A program made the position numbers and the translations under genes. From positions 116,349,547-116,413,546 of the forward strand of contig CM051455.1 of assembly GCA_028274465.1 (NCBI GenBank): a DNA stretch of 64,000 nt, read 5' to 3'. Of the stretch, positions 44,526 through 55,232 are shown one piece after another; position 1 is the stretch's first letter; each line of letters begins with the position of its first letter. The notes under the pieces are model-generated. The model saw nothing but the letters and a program-made list of their open reading frames with translations. It was not told the DNA's origin and did no database searches. The DNA is from Plantago ovata (lineage: Eukaryota > Streptophyta > Magnoliopsida > Lamiales > Plantaginaceae).

Positions 44526-45735
44526 TGATGAACGAGATTGTTAGACTCAATTAATCAAATAAATTTGTTTTTAGCCAAAGGCAACTCACAACTACAACGA
44601 AAACCAAGGCACGTAGTGTAGAAGTAAGACAACCTCGAGTGTCGATCTCTAAGGACTATAACTAGCTTTATCTAATTTAACTTAAACTATAAATCAGTAA
44701 TCAAGCAAAGCACAGATTTTTCGTATCAATATAATGGAAGTTAGTGATAGTATGATCATTCAAAGCAACGGGTAATAATCATGCATGAAGTACTTGAAGT
44801 TTGTATAGAAATCTATGATCGTGAATTGTCCTATGTGTCCCTTTCAATTCAACACTACGAAGATAGATGGCTTAGACAGATCAAAGAAATAAAACAATAA
44901 ATCAAGTCTTAAACGCGCGAAGCCACTCATGCATAATCAAGAACCCTAGCTAAGAAGTCACATACTATCACCAACGATAGATTTAGCTACTCATAGATAA
45001 ATTGCAATCAACAAGAATCAATACAAGATTGAATGAAAACATGTTGAATGAAATAAATAAAAGCAGAAAAATCGTGAGATACAAGTTACCAACGAAGGTT
45101 GTCAATCTCCGATGAATTGCTAACTCACAAGCAATAATCGAGAATCAAAGATGTCCAATTTCTATGCTTAATCTTCCAAATCAATAAGAAAAAGAGTCTT
45201 CTATGTTAATAATTCCCAGAACAGGCTCTGGAGAATTTGTCTCTCAAAATAAGGTGAAAAAGGTATGAAAAACGTAGAAAATAGGCAAACATATATATAG
45301 ATATCGTAATAGTGTGGGGCGAACTGCTCGGGATGCCAGGCGAACCGCTTGGCACCGATCGAACCGCCCCTCGTCCCGGTCGAACCGCTCGGGACCGGCA
45401 GAGTCGTGGACAGCAAGTTTTTGAGTTGGTTTCCTTTTTGGACTCGATTTTGCCTTCTAGTGACCTTTAAGCCTTGAAACTCGTCCCCTAGGCCTCAAAT
45501 CTCATCTGGAACATTCGAGATACACCACGAATGTCCTCGAAACACCAAAACTTCGTCCTCTTCATCAATATTGCCCATAAACATACGTTTTTTACCTAAA
45601 ACCTGAAAAATGCAAAGAAAAGGGAAACATGACACTATTCTAATAAAATGCACTAAAATATAAGCTAAATTAACCTAGAGGATAGCTAAATTGGTGAAAA
45701 AGACTTGAATGATAGTGTAAAATACACGTTCATCA
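44526..45735 (-). repeat. Family B 5' LTR
   Basis: 1,210 bp. Very similar to 40199-41409 except in and beside the hairpin cluster (45314-45393), where several arms carry C-to-T or G-to-A changes and the sequence following the cluster differs clearly. Confidence 0.9.
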
Positions 45736-46790
45736 CTGAGGAACTAGATGTCATTGGGCCAAAAGACTTTTGACTTTTACTAGTCAAGTCCACTTTCAAA
45801 TGTGGTGTCTTGTTTTGTTTTCCCTTTTGCTGAACATACTTTTCAGTAAGTTCTTTTCTAGCAAGATTTTTTCTAGTCGTAGCATTTTGAGTATTGTTAT
45901 TACTCTTAGGCTTTGATTTGTTCATCTCCTTGAAGTATTTTTGCTGACTTTGCTTATACTCATGGAAAAGTTGGTTTTGCTTGTTCTTGTAACCAAGTCC
46001 ACTTCTCGGAGTATGTTGATTCTTTGTCTCAGCAACCTTACTTGATTCAGGTTTGTCAGCAAAGGTCTTCTGATTACTTTTGTTAGTAATCTTGCCTTTA
46101 GACTTAACAAATTGCTTTTCAGCGATTTGTTTGGCGGAATACTTTTCATCATCCTTTTTCTGATCAGATTGCTTTTCAGCAACCTGTTTACCTTTTGAAG
46201 TCTTATTACTCTGAGTAGCAACAGGGGGCTTCTTGGTCATAGGTACTTGATTGCATGTTTCAGCAACCTTAGATTGACCAATTTGATAGAGTTCTGGTTG
46301 AACACTATCAGTAGCACAAACAAAGGTTATTGGTGATTTGTCTTTACTCAAGAGTATCACATCATCACCTTCATAAGTGGCACCTAAACCTTCCTTCTGA
46401 GATGGATGTCTCAGATAAGAGTTTAGTTCTGTCAAAGTGTTACTAGCATTCGCATAAGACTTAAAATTTACTTTCATCTTTTTCAGCTCTTGTATTTCAG
46501 CAAGTAACTTCAGAATTGAAGATTGATATTCTTTCAATTCTGTTGACATTTGAGTGTCTTTCTCTGTAGCTTCAGCAAGTAGTTTCTTAAGATACAATAT
46601 TTCAGCATCTTTTCATTCTGATTCATCTTTCAGCAATACGTACTTTTCAGTAGTTTGCTTGGTCAGAAATTCAGCATTTTGTAGTTTCTCTTGCTATTTG
46701 CTCAGAGTTTTCTCAAATATTTCAATTTCTCTTTGTATCTTTTCAAGAGCAATTTCATTTTCATCATCTGATTCTGAGTCAGAGAAATTA
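45736..46790 (-). pseudogene. Copia-2 gag C-terminal coiled-coil region
   Basis: Minus-strand homologue of 18260-19280. Open from 46597 to the family B boundary. A heptad-rich segment (YLKKLLAEATEKDTQMSTELKEY, LKLLAEIQELKKMK) is followed by Lys/Gln/Ser-rich sequence. Stops occur near 46616 and 46695. Everything downstream (protease, integrase, RT, extra ORF, 3' LTR) is missing: the next sequence to the left belongs to the family B element and then to Tat-D. Confidence 0.8.
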
Positions 46791-46791
46791 C

Positions 46792-48052
46792 CTAATCCGC
46801 CATAAGACAGAATTCCATGTTTGACACGTCTGGAAATGCTTCCATAGCAATTCCACAAACTTCTTTTCCAAATTCAACATCCATGGTTGATTCTTCTTCA
46901 GTGTCTGAATCTTCTTCCTCACTTTCTTCAGTGCTAGTATCTATGTATAAAGCATTAATCTTAGCTTGAAGCTTCTTCTTTTCTTCAGCAATCATGGCCT
47001 TTTTGAACTTCTTTCTTTTGTCAGCACTGTTGCCTTTGAGCAAGGGACAATTGGCCTTGAAATGACCAGGTTTCTTGCAGTAGAAGCAAAGATCATTTCC
47101 TATTGCTGGTTCCTCAGAGGAAGTGGTGGGCTGAGCTTGCTTTTTCAGCGAGCTAGCATCTGTCTTGTATTTGTAGTAGTTATTGCCAAGAAGCTTTTCA
47201 GCTTCTCCTTTGCTTTTATTCTTTCAAGCTCTTTGCTGATAAATTTTCTCATATTTTTACCAGCCAAGGAACTTTCCTCAGCAGGCTCTTTTTCATCCTT
47301 CTTTTCAGAAGATGAAGCCTTAGTAGCAAGAGCAATGTTCTGCGATTTTTCAGCAGACACATTTTCTCTTTGCTTTATCTCATAGTTTAGAGTATAGCAA
47401 GGTGAGAAACAACTCTGTTGGAGTGATATTAGGCATTCCTTGATTATAATAGAAGTTCTGAGTGTGGATCCATTCTTGATTCAAACTTCTGATGATGGTT
47501 TTCACCTTCTCAGAATCTGAATGGAAGTTTCAAGCACCTAAGGAGCCATTTCACTCACAAGAGTTGTGAACCTGAAATCCAAGTCTTCTAGTGACTCAAC
47601 AGTACCTTGTTTAAAGTTTTGAAACTTTAACTTTAGAACTTCAACTTTGTTTTCCTTGGTTTTGTCAGATCCAACACAAAGATCTTGGATCACCTTCCAA
47701 GCTTCCTTAGCAGTCTTCGCACCCCACAGTTTGCACTGTATGGTGTCAGGAGTAGACCGGATAATGATGTTTCTTGATTGTCCATCAAGACGGATCTTTT
47801 GGATTCATCAGTAGTCCGTTCCTCTCTAGGTTTTGGTACGACTGTGACGACCGGTTCACCTAAAATAGTTTCCTTTCCACCAATATATGTGGTTTTATGA
47901 GGAAAGCTTCTTTCAAGTTTAGTGATCTTGATTGGGCCATCGTTTATGACAGTCACTATCTCATCACTAATGGCCTCAAGATGTAACATCATGTTGTTTC
48001 GCCATTTTTCATAGTTTTCCAGCTTGAGCAATGGAGCGTCTCCTAAAAACAT
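46792..48052 (-). pseudogene. Copia-2 gag: capsid part and zinc knuckle
   Basis: Minus strand. The N-terminal piece (47690-48052) starts at MFLGDAPLLKLENYEKWRNNMMLHLEAISDE, a capsid start with the NYEKWRNNM element common in plant copia gag. Middle pieces around 47145-47600 are broken by shifts. The CCHC knuckle (about 47040-47100, minus) keeps all four ligands, unlike Copia-B. It ends with an acidic EESEEEDSDTEEE run. It contains the ~60 bases that Copia-B lacks. Confidence 0.8.
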
Positions 48053-48154
48053 CCTGCAAAAGGCAACAAACTACCAACCTTGATCAAGTATCAGTGATTT
48101 ACGGAAAGCACTTAAAAGGGGATCTAGGTTTAGTGCAAAAGGAATGAACCTCCT

Positions 48155-48166
48155 GCTCTGATACCA
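48155..48166 (-). promoter_or_regulatory. Copia-2 primer-binding site (tRNA-iMet)
   Basis: TGGTATCAGAGC on the minus strand, two bases from the LTR end; a perfect match to the usual copia primer site. Confidence 0.92.
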
Positions 48167-48168
48167 CT

Positions 48169-49628
48169 TGTTGGTCCCTTTAAACAACAAGTAGAGACTA
48201 GAGGGGGGGGGTCGAATAGTCTCTACAACGTTTTCGTCGTCTAAAACATTCCCAGCAAGGTGCTTTTACTTTACAGTAAAGAGATTATGCTGATACTTAA
48301 TGTAAATTTCTCAGTAAGGTACTTAATACTTGTTCAGTAGTAAGTTTTGATAATACTTGAATAATCAGAGAGCGGAAGTCTTTCGAAATTAAGTGCTTTT
48401 GATAAAACAACAACTCAGCAGGTTAAGCAAAACAAATTTAAATCAAGTCTGCTGAGTAAAGGCTTTTTGAGAGAAACCGCAGTAACTAAAATAAAGCTTT
48501 GCTGAAATGTAAATGCAGTAAGTAAATCACATAAACACTTTATAGTGGTATCTGAGGGTGGCGTAATCCTCACCCTTGCTTTGTTTCCAGCCTATCCACA
48601 GAACTAAAACCTTGTTCTCCACCAAACTTAGGACACTTATCAGCAAGTCCTTGCTTGATTAGTCCCCCCGTGAATTTCACGCCTGTAAAAGGGTGTTTTA
48701 TCAGTTAGAGAGGTTTTGGGTGAAGATTACTATGAGATTAACTTTTTAGCTAATTCCAAGTAATCTTAAGAAACTCAACTGAATAACTTTTCATTTATAA
48801 GTATATTGTTTCTGGGTGTGAAGACTATTTCTTGTTTAGGAGAAAGAACACTTAACCAATTTCTTAGTTAAAGTTCTACTTCTTCACAAGTAGCTTTTGT
48901 TTCAAGCTTAAGTCTTGGGGGATCGGATCTTTAGACAGTAGAGAGCTTAAGAAAGATGTGAGTTTGAAAGCACAAGTGAGTGTAAGATCACGTTGTTGAC
49001 ACCCTTTCTTTCACTGCCTAAGGGTCTCTATTTTCAGTGATTTCTAGGAGCCGTTTGAATTTCAAATTCTAAGGCAAAGCCAGAAATGTCACTATCTTGC
49101 TATGAAGGTACTGTCAGCAACGTGTTCTACTTTTTTGGAACGACTTGCTTTTAATTTAATGCACTTTGGCTTATTTCAACGTTTGAAACTTGGAGCTCAA
49201 ATGAAAGTACGACTTCAGCAAGTAAGGTCACATGTAGTTACTTTAGCAAGTCATGTTAGCTCAACAGATTCAAGTGTAACACTTGTGCTTTTCCACTTTG
49301 CTGAAACTTATGCTTTAGTAAACTTTAACTATGTGCCTTGTATAGATACCAAGTCTCAGGAGACTTCAAGTCTTCATGTCTTCGGATCTTCAAGTCTTCA
49401 AGTCTTCTGAGTGGTTCTTGTACTTCAATAGATTGTTTCAGCAAACAAAGTACATCATCAGCAAACAAAAGAACCTATCTAGTACCTATACTAAGTCTTC
49501 AGTAAATGTTCCTCTTTTACAAGGTCCTTAAAAATTCTAATTTCCTATGGACCTTAAGAGTACTAATCACTGGACTGTTCTTAATTTAGCATGGTAATAT
49601 GTTCATCAAAATTACAAGTTTCCTAACA
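48169..49628 (-). repeat. Copia-2 5' LTR
   Basis: 1,460 bp; on the minus strand begins TGTTAGGAAACTTG and ends GGGACCAACA. Homologous to the two Copia-B LTRs. It contains the G-run inverted repeat (48191-48226) and the duplicated hairpin unit (about 48251-48365). Confidence 0.92.
48191..48226. repeat. Inverted repeat around a G-run in Copia-2 LTR
   Basis: Arms GTAGAGACT (48191-48199) and AGTCTCTAC (48218-48226), perfectly complementary, enclosing the poly-G run. Counterpart of 5622-5656 with two compensating base-pair changes. Confidence 0.8.
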
Positions 49629-49883
49629 ACAAGTACATGATAGTTTGAGACATACCAGGAGTCAACACCTTGAACTTGAAACTTATCACTTGGCAAGATC
49701 TCTATATTGTTCTTATGATATGACTCTAAGGCTGACATTCCCCAGGTTCTCTTGTTCTTCTAGTATTTTAATGGTGTGTTTGCGGAGTTCGCGAGTTCCA
49801 TGGTCTCGGTCGAGATGCAAAGGAGTATATGATGGTTATACAAGAAGCAAACCAATTATGTCAATAGCTCGAACGAGGTGAAG
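49629..49883. other. Unassigned sequence between Copia-2 and family A element
   Basis: 255 bases with no ORF or repeat I recognise. It continues at 58232 on the other side of the family A insertion. Confidence 0.4.
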
Positions 49884-49888
49884 ACGAG

Positions 49889-51163
49889 TGATGGACGCGC
49901 GAATGTCTTGCTCCGAGCGAATCAAATAAATTTGTTATTTAGCCAAAGGCAATCCACAACTACAACGAAAACCGTAGTGTAGCAGTAGAATGACTCGAGT
50001 GTCGTTCTCTCAGGACTATAACTAGCTTTATCAAATCTAATTTAGAATATAAAAACAGCAGACAGATAGCAAAGGGGTTTTCTAACAGATAATGGAGATT
50101 GGTGATAATATGATCCTTCAAAGCATAACGGGTCGATAATCATGCATAAATTCCTCGGTCTTGCATGGAGATCTTTGATCAATCTAATGTCCTGTTGCAA
50201 TTATTAAGCACTACGAAGATAACGGGTCCGACAAGTCAATCACTATTGTCCTAATGTGTTCCATAATTATTCAACACTACGAAGATAAACTCGCGTACAG
50301 GTCGACGAGGGTCCAATTGTGCATAATAATTAATACAACATACGAGAATTTAGGCTTTGAGCCTGATCGAAATAAAGCAATAACATGGAGTATAATGCGC
50401 GATATAGCCATTAGCATGATTATCTTCCCTTCGCTAAGAATTCACATACTACCACCAACGATAAGTTTAGCTACTCATAATAGGCATGCAATCAACAGAA
50501 ATCATAGAAGAAAACATGTTGAAAGATAAATAAAAATAAGTAGAATAAACTGTAAGATACAAAGTTACCGAAGGTTGTCAATCTCCGGAGAATTGCGATC
50601 CTACAAGCTCCAATCCGCTATGAAAAAGAGTGTCCCCTAAGCTACGAACCCCCAGAACAGGCTCTGGGAAGTCCCTACCTAAAACTACAGAGAGAGGTGA
50701 GAAAGTAGGTCTGGAAAAGTATGATTTTCGGAGAAAACTGAGCAACTATATATAGGCCTCGAAATACTGTGGGGCGGTTCGCCCCACACACCGGGCGGTT
50801 CGCCCCAGAGAATTTCTCGCGGAATTCCGCGTTTCTGACGCGTTTTATGGATTTCTTCCCCTTTTCGGACTCGATTTCTGACTTCTAGTGGCCTTCTAAC
50901 CTCCAAATTCCACCCCTAGACTCCAAATCCTATCCGGAAACCTTCAGATACTCCAAATAGGCTTCTGGAACACCAATTCCTTGTCAACTTCAATATAATT
51001 GCCCGAATATCCTCGAATTTCAACCAAAACCTGTAAAATAAAATCTAAAGGGAAACGTGACACTATTCTAATAAAATGTACTAAAATATAGCTAAATTAA
51101 CATAGAGGATAGCTAAAATAGGTGAAAAAGACTCAAATGAAAGTGTAAAATACACATTCATCA
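49889..51163 (-). repeat. Family A 3' LTR
   Basis: 1,275 bp, TGATGAATGTG...CGCGTCCATCA on the minus strand. TATA box TATATATA at 50747-50754, with the hairpin cluster (50769-50808) immediately upstream of it in element sense. Confidence 0.94.
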
Positions 51164-52690
51164 AACTCCCCAAACCGAACCTTTGCTTGTCCTCAAGCAA
51201 CTAAGCTAGACTCTAATACAAAAAACATGCAAGACACAAATGGAGTCTCATGCCAAATAAAATGAACTAATCTACTGAATCTACCAAAAACCATATGAAC
51301 AAAAACCACATAAATCAAAGCATGAATATAGGTTGAAGAATACCTCGATTGACTTATACACATCCACATCAGCACTTATGTCAAGACAAGATAGTCTCTC
51401 GTAACATTCTCTACCTGGACCTAGTCAGTGACGACGTAATGAAGCATGCTAAGATACGAATGGTTGTCCCGTGCCTATGAAACTGAGGACTTACTGCTGT
51501 TCCACCATGTTAAGACTTTTCCTCAAAAGAGGTCGAACCAGTACTGGCTCTCATCAAACGAAGGAGGGTTCCCTATAAAAGATAACACTCCCCTATTCTA
51601 CCCATCTCTCAAGTAAAGTCTTAAGCTATTCACCACTTCCTGAATGGCAGGACGAGGGTGGTCTAGAACAGATGACACTCAAGACAAAAAAGATAAAAAA
51701 TAGAAAATTACAACACGATTACGAACATTACAAAAAATGGAAAATAAGACACAATACTTTGCTAAACTGCTATTTGGCTTTCTTTTTTGGACCCTTCTTT
51801 GCTTTTTTGGGGTCTTCTCTTGTTTTCTTTTTTTTCTTTCCAGATTATTTTTTTTCTTTTTTTTTTCTTTTCTTTTTTTCTGGAATTTTTTCTTTCTTTC
51901 TTTTTTTCGATTTTTCTAGCCAGCAGTAGCATAACAACAAAAAGAAACAAAATGACTCACACGACTTCCCCAAACCTATTCGAAAGAATAGGCTGGAGTA
52001 CAAAATTTACGGAAAAAGAAAAATAAACTCACGATACGAAAATGAAAAACAGAAACAAGTCTATGATGGTGTAACCCCCTCCCCAAACCTATTCGGAAGA
52101 ATAGGTTATAAACAAAGGATCACACTACCTCACACTACCTCCTTCCTAGGCATTTAGCAATCTCAAAGCATGGTGAAGACTTGTTGCCTCTTAGGTACAT
52201 AATTACTCGGAAAACAACCATGAGACCCTAACATGCATCATCCTATTATAAAGGCCTTCGTGAACCGCAGTAGAGAAAACACCACTAAGTGATGTCGAGA
52301 CTACCAAGCTTAACTGAGTGCAATACATAAATGTGACAAGCCAAGCGAGAAAAACCTCAAACAAATTCATAGAGATGAAGCATACGATTAATGGCATAGT
52401 TAGTTGATCTACCCAATAAAAAAAGTTCAAAAAATTCGGCAATAAACTCCATATAAAACATGCAAGACTATCCTAGGATGAATGTAGTGAATGCAGTGAA
52501 TGCAACCTAAAAAACTAAGAAAGCGGTAAACGTGCAAATGCAAATGCAGACGGATAAAGCATGCGAGGTACTATACTCATCCTACCAATACCAAGCTCCA
52601 AGCTAACAACATCAGATCACTTAAATCCCATCCCCCCTCATGAAATTAACGCTAGTCCCTAGCAGTAAGAAAATGAGGAAATAAGATGTG
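51164..52690 (-). other. Family A 3' non-coding region
   Basis: Begins (next to the LTR) with the polypurine tract GGTTTGGGGAGTT on the minus strand and GCTTGAGGACAAGCAAAGG. It contains a block at 51400-51600 shared with Gypsy-C and family B, the pyrimidine-rich tract 51770-51915, and two hairpin/polypurine modules (51966-51998, 52077-52109). No ORF believed. Confidence 0.78.
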
Positions 52691-52769
52691 ATACTAGATG
52701 TTACCCCATGGTGTGGCCTCGGTCGGCTGAGCATGCTGTTTGTGAGTTATTGGGACCGCTCCGGGAGCT

Positions 52770-53566
52770 TTATAGGGTGTCATCAGGTCTTCTGGTATGC
52801 GCGGTAGTTTCAATCATAGGCTGGATAGGAACAACTCCTCCATTAGTATCATCATTGCCCGTATGGCCTTCATTGTCACTACTGTCACGCACATCCTCAC
52901 TAGTAGAGTTGTAGTGTCGAGTAGAATTCTCAAGATTAGCCGCCGCTGTTATGGAATCCTCCATCCTGTAGCCCTCCAATAGGTGTGAACTGTTGAAGGG
53001 GAAAGGGCAGTGGTATCAGGACCTCCCCCTCCAACGTTTTACACCACGAGAAGGTTACAGTAAGCTGCTCAGATACTCAGAAGTCTTCTACCATCTTTTC
53101 CAATGTCGACCACATTCTCTACGGTTGATCCGACCGATGTCTATATGATTCTCCCTTTAGAGGCAGTCAAGGGGTACCCCAACGAGGGGCCGGGCACCCA
53201 TGTCATTATGTATTGGAACCAAGCTAGCGCTTTGGAACCTTCTAGCAACTGCGAACTCATGATTGAATCCGTCGCGGCGAGAATGTCCCGGTGCCTTCAA
53301 GTTCACTCGAACTTTGCAGTCCTTGTGATGGATTGCTGACGTAATAATGGTTTATGTCCCTTCGTTGGTGCATGAATAGGCATAGGAGTCCTTACTCCAG
53401 GTGTACTCTAGCTCCTCCTCTTGGATAATCCACGACGTTGTTGCAAAACCTCTTGGCTCGAATGCACATCTAACGAGGTCACCCTTCTTGACATGGTAGT
53501 CATCGTTCCCCCTCCAATTCTTCACAGCAATCATACGGGAATGCTCCTTTCCCTTGGTATGGTTCC
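52770..53566 (-). CDS. Unidentified ORF pieces in family A internal region
   Basis: Two short minus-strand frames that I cannot assign. 53352-53566 encodes ~70 residues (KNWRGNDDYHVKKGDLVRC, GFATTSWIIQEEELEYTW) that look like a compact globular piece. It opens directly after a good 3' splice-site-like sequence (TACTAAC word at 53578-53584, TTGTTTGTAG ending at 53566). 52770-52979 encodes an acidic Asp/Asn/Thr-rich peptide. The stretch between has no long frame. This could be the remnant of a spliced extra ORF, a captured host fragment, or chance. Confidence 0.35.
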
Positions 53567-53639
53567 TACAAACAACAGTTAGTACCTCGTATGACACAAA
53601 ACTGACTCATGCACATGCTAGTGTAAGAACGAAACACAC

Positions 53640-54600
53640 AAGTGATAAAATCAACAATCGAGCTCCCCAAACCGTAATGTCTAGCCTAGCTTCTTCATCA
53701 TGCAACATACCAATGTAACTACTACATGCAATACATCACATTATGCTCTTACTAGACAACCAATATCCTAGATATCAAGGCTCAATTCATACCATAGTAG
53801 CGAAAAATTCTACCATCATAAATCCTCATACTCAACAATTAAGCGTTCTATCGTCAAATCCACCAACATTACATCAATAAACACAATCATATGCAAGAAA
53901 TCAAAGATAAAGACATATTGCATAACAAGATATGTCATCTAGTAGCAAAATTCCCAAATCAACAATTCAAGCAAAATTGAGCATGCAATTGATAGTAAAT
54001 AACACTTCTAATCACACAAACAACATACCCATGCATCAAATAAGCATAATTGAAGCTCAAATTAGAAAACCCCTAAATTCGAAAATTAGGGTTCTAAGGA
54101 TGATACCTCAGATCTGAAAATCTAATGCATTAGGACGAAATCTGTTCGGATGGGATGATAGATCATGTAATAGGCTTCGATTTAAGCTATTGAACACTAA
54201 ATTTGGTCAAGAAATGAAGAAGTTATGAAGATTTGAAGATGAAATCGCGATTTTCGGTTTTTGGGGAGGAGGAATGATGAAATATGAAGAAAATGAGGTA
54301 AAGGGGAAGAAATCTGCGTTTTTGAGCTTCTGGAGCCGTGGGGCGGTTCGCCCCTGGCGATTCGCCCCCCACGTGGGGCGGTTCGCCCCATGCTCCACGA
54401 TGCGGGGAGACGGCTCCTGTCGTCAGAAAACGCGGTTTTAATCCCCGAAACCAATTTTTTTTCAAAAAACCACTCGAAAAATATCACTCAAACATAATCA
54501 TATACGACACAGATATGAACAAATTCACATACGAGAAACAAATAGTTCAAGAATGAATGCATGCAGAAAAGCAGTAAAGAAAGCGATAAAATTCCGGGTT
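53640..54600 (-). other. Family A spacer with hairpin cluster
   Basis: AT-rich non-coding sequence between the protease and the unidentified ORF. A GC hairpin cluster (54338-54390; GGGGCGGTTCGCCCC units) stands out against it, the internal counterpart of the LTR cluster. Confidence 0.65.
54338..54390 (-). repeat. Internal GC hairpin cluster of family A
   Basis: GTGGGGCGGTTCGCCCC, GGCGATTCGCC and a second GTGGGGCGGTTCGCCCC within about 53 bases; same arm type as the family A LTR cluster. Confidence 0.85.
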
Positions 54601-54653
54601 GCCTCCCGGATAGCGTCATTGTTTAAAGTCTTTGACTCGACTCCTGCCTGCGC

Positions 54654-55232
54654 CTATCTCTTCTTTTTGCGGGTACTAGGCTTCCCCTTCATTGATCTCC
54701 TTTCCATGCCACGAACCTGTGAATAAGAAAGAATATAGGCTGCAAGACCACAGTAGTGAGTAGTGAAAGAAATATCGGGCGGATCAGGCGGATCAGATAT
54801 GGCGTGCAACACATGTTGCTTGCCATCCATTTCAATAGTGCAAGTTCTTTGGTAGATGTCCATCACGGAGCGTAGTTTAGTCAAGAACGTTCGCCCTAAG
54901 AGTATGACATCCCCCGTTCCAGGTGCAGACGCCGGCATAACTACAAAATTGGTGTAAACAGAAGCTTCACCAATCTTGACCAACACATTTTTCACAACTC
55001 CTTCGGGTCTCATAAATGATCCATCCGCCAGTTGCACAATAGCCCTTTGCTCAGATAGTTTTCCAAGGTTACTCTTTTCAAACACATTCAAAGGGATTAT
55101 GTTTGAGTAGGATCCCGTGTCTAGTGTGGCACGGACATCTTCAAGCTCGCCAATCCCCACCTTAACATTGAAGCTTTTAGGGAGTGGCTCGGGATCCTCT
55201 TGCTCCTCATCACTTTCGTCAGAACCAAGGTC
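54654..55232 (-). CDS. Family A protease
   Basis: Minus-strand retropepsin in the -1 frame relative to gag, open from the A7 run at 55234-55240 to the stop at 54654. ATLDTGSYSNIIPLNVF is the active site (DTG) and VILLGRTFL the conserved second strand pair; VQLADGS and NFVVM between them fit an Athila-type protease. It ends with a basic tail (GKPSTRKKKR) and a stop; no RT follows. It would cleave the gag precursor, perhaps letting this element make its own particles. Confidence 0.88.
   Translation of the reverse strand, partial: DLGSDESDEEQEDPEPLPKSFNVKVGIGELEDVRATLDTGSYSNIIPLNVFEKSNLGKLSEQRAIVQLADGSFMRPEGVVKNVLVKIGEASVYTNFVVMPASAPGTGDVILLGRTFLTKLRSVMDIYQRTCTIEMDGKQHVLHAISDPPDPPDISFTTHYCGLAAYILSYSQVRGMERRSMKGKPSTRKKKR

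Larger units (their letters stand above)
40199..45735 (-). mobile_element. Family B non-autonomous gypsy element
   Basis: 5.5 kb, minus strand: 5' LTR 44526-45735, primer site 44505-44522, one gag-like ORF, 3' non-coding region, 3' LTR 40199-41409. No protease, RT or integrase. Its left flank is Tat-D gag and its right flank is Copia-2 gag; the adjoining 5-mers (AGCAA left, CTGAG right) do not match. It needs enzymes from elsewhere; Gypsy-C is a plausible type of partner because the 3' region and primer site are shared. Confidence 0.87.

Noticed and set aside
53103-53339. 78-codon plus-strand ORF
   Set aside because: Antisense to the element, no recognisable domain, overlaps the unidentified minus-strand region; kept only as part of that region.
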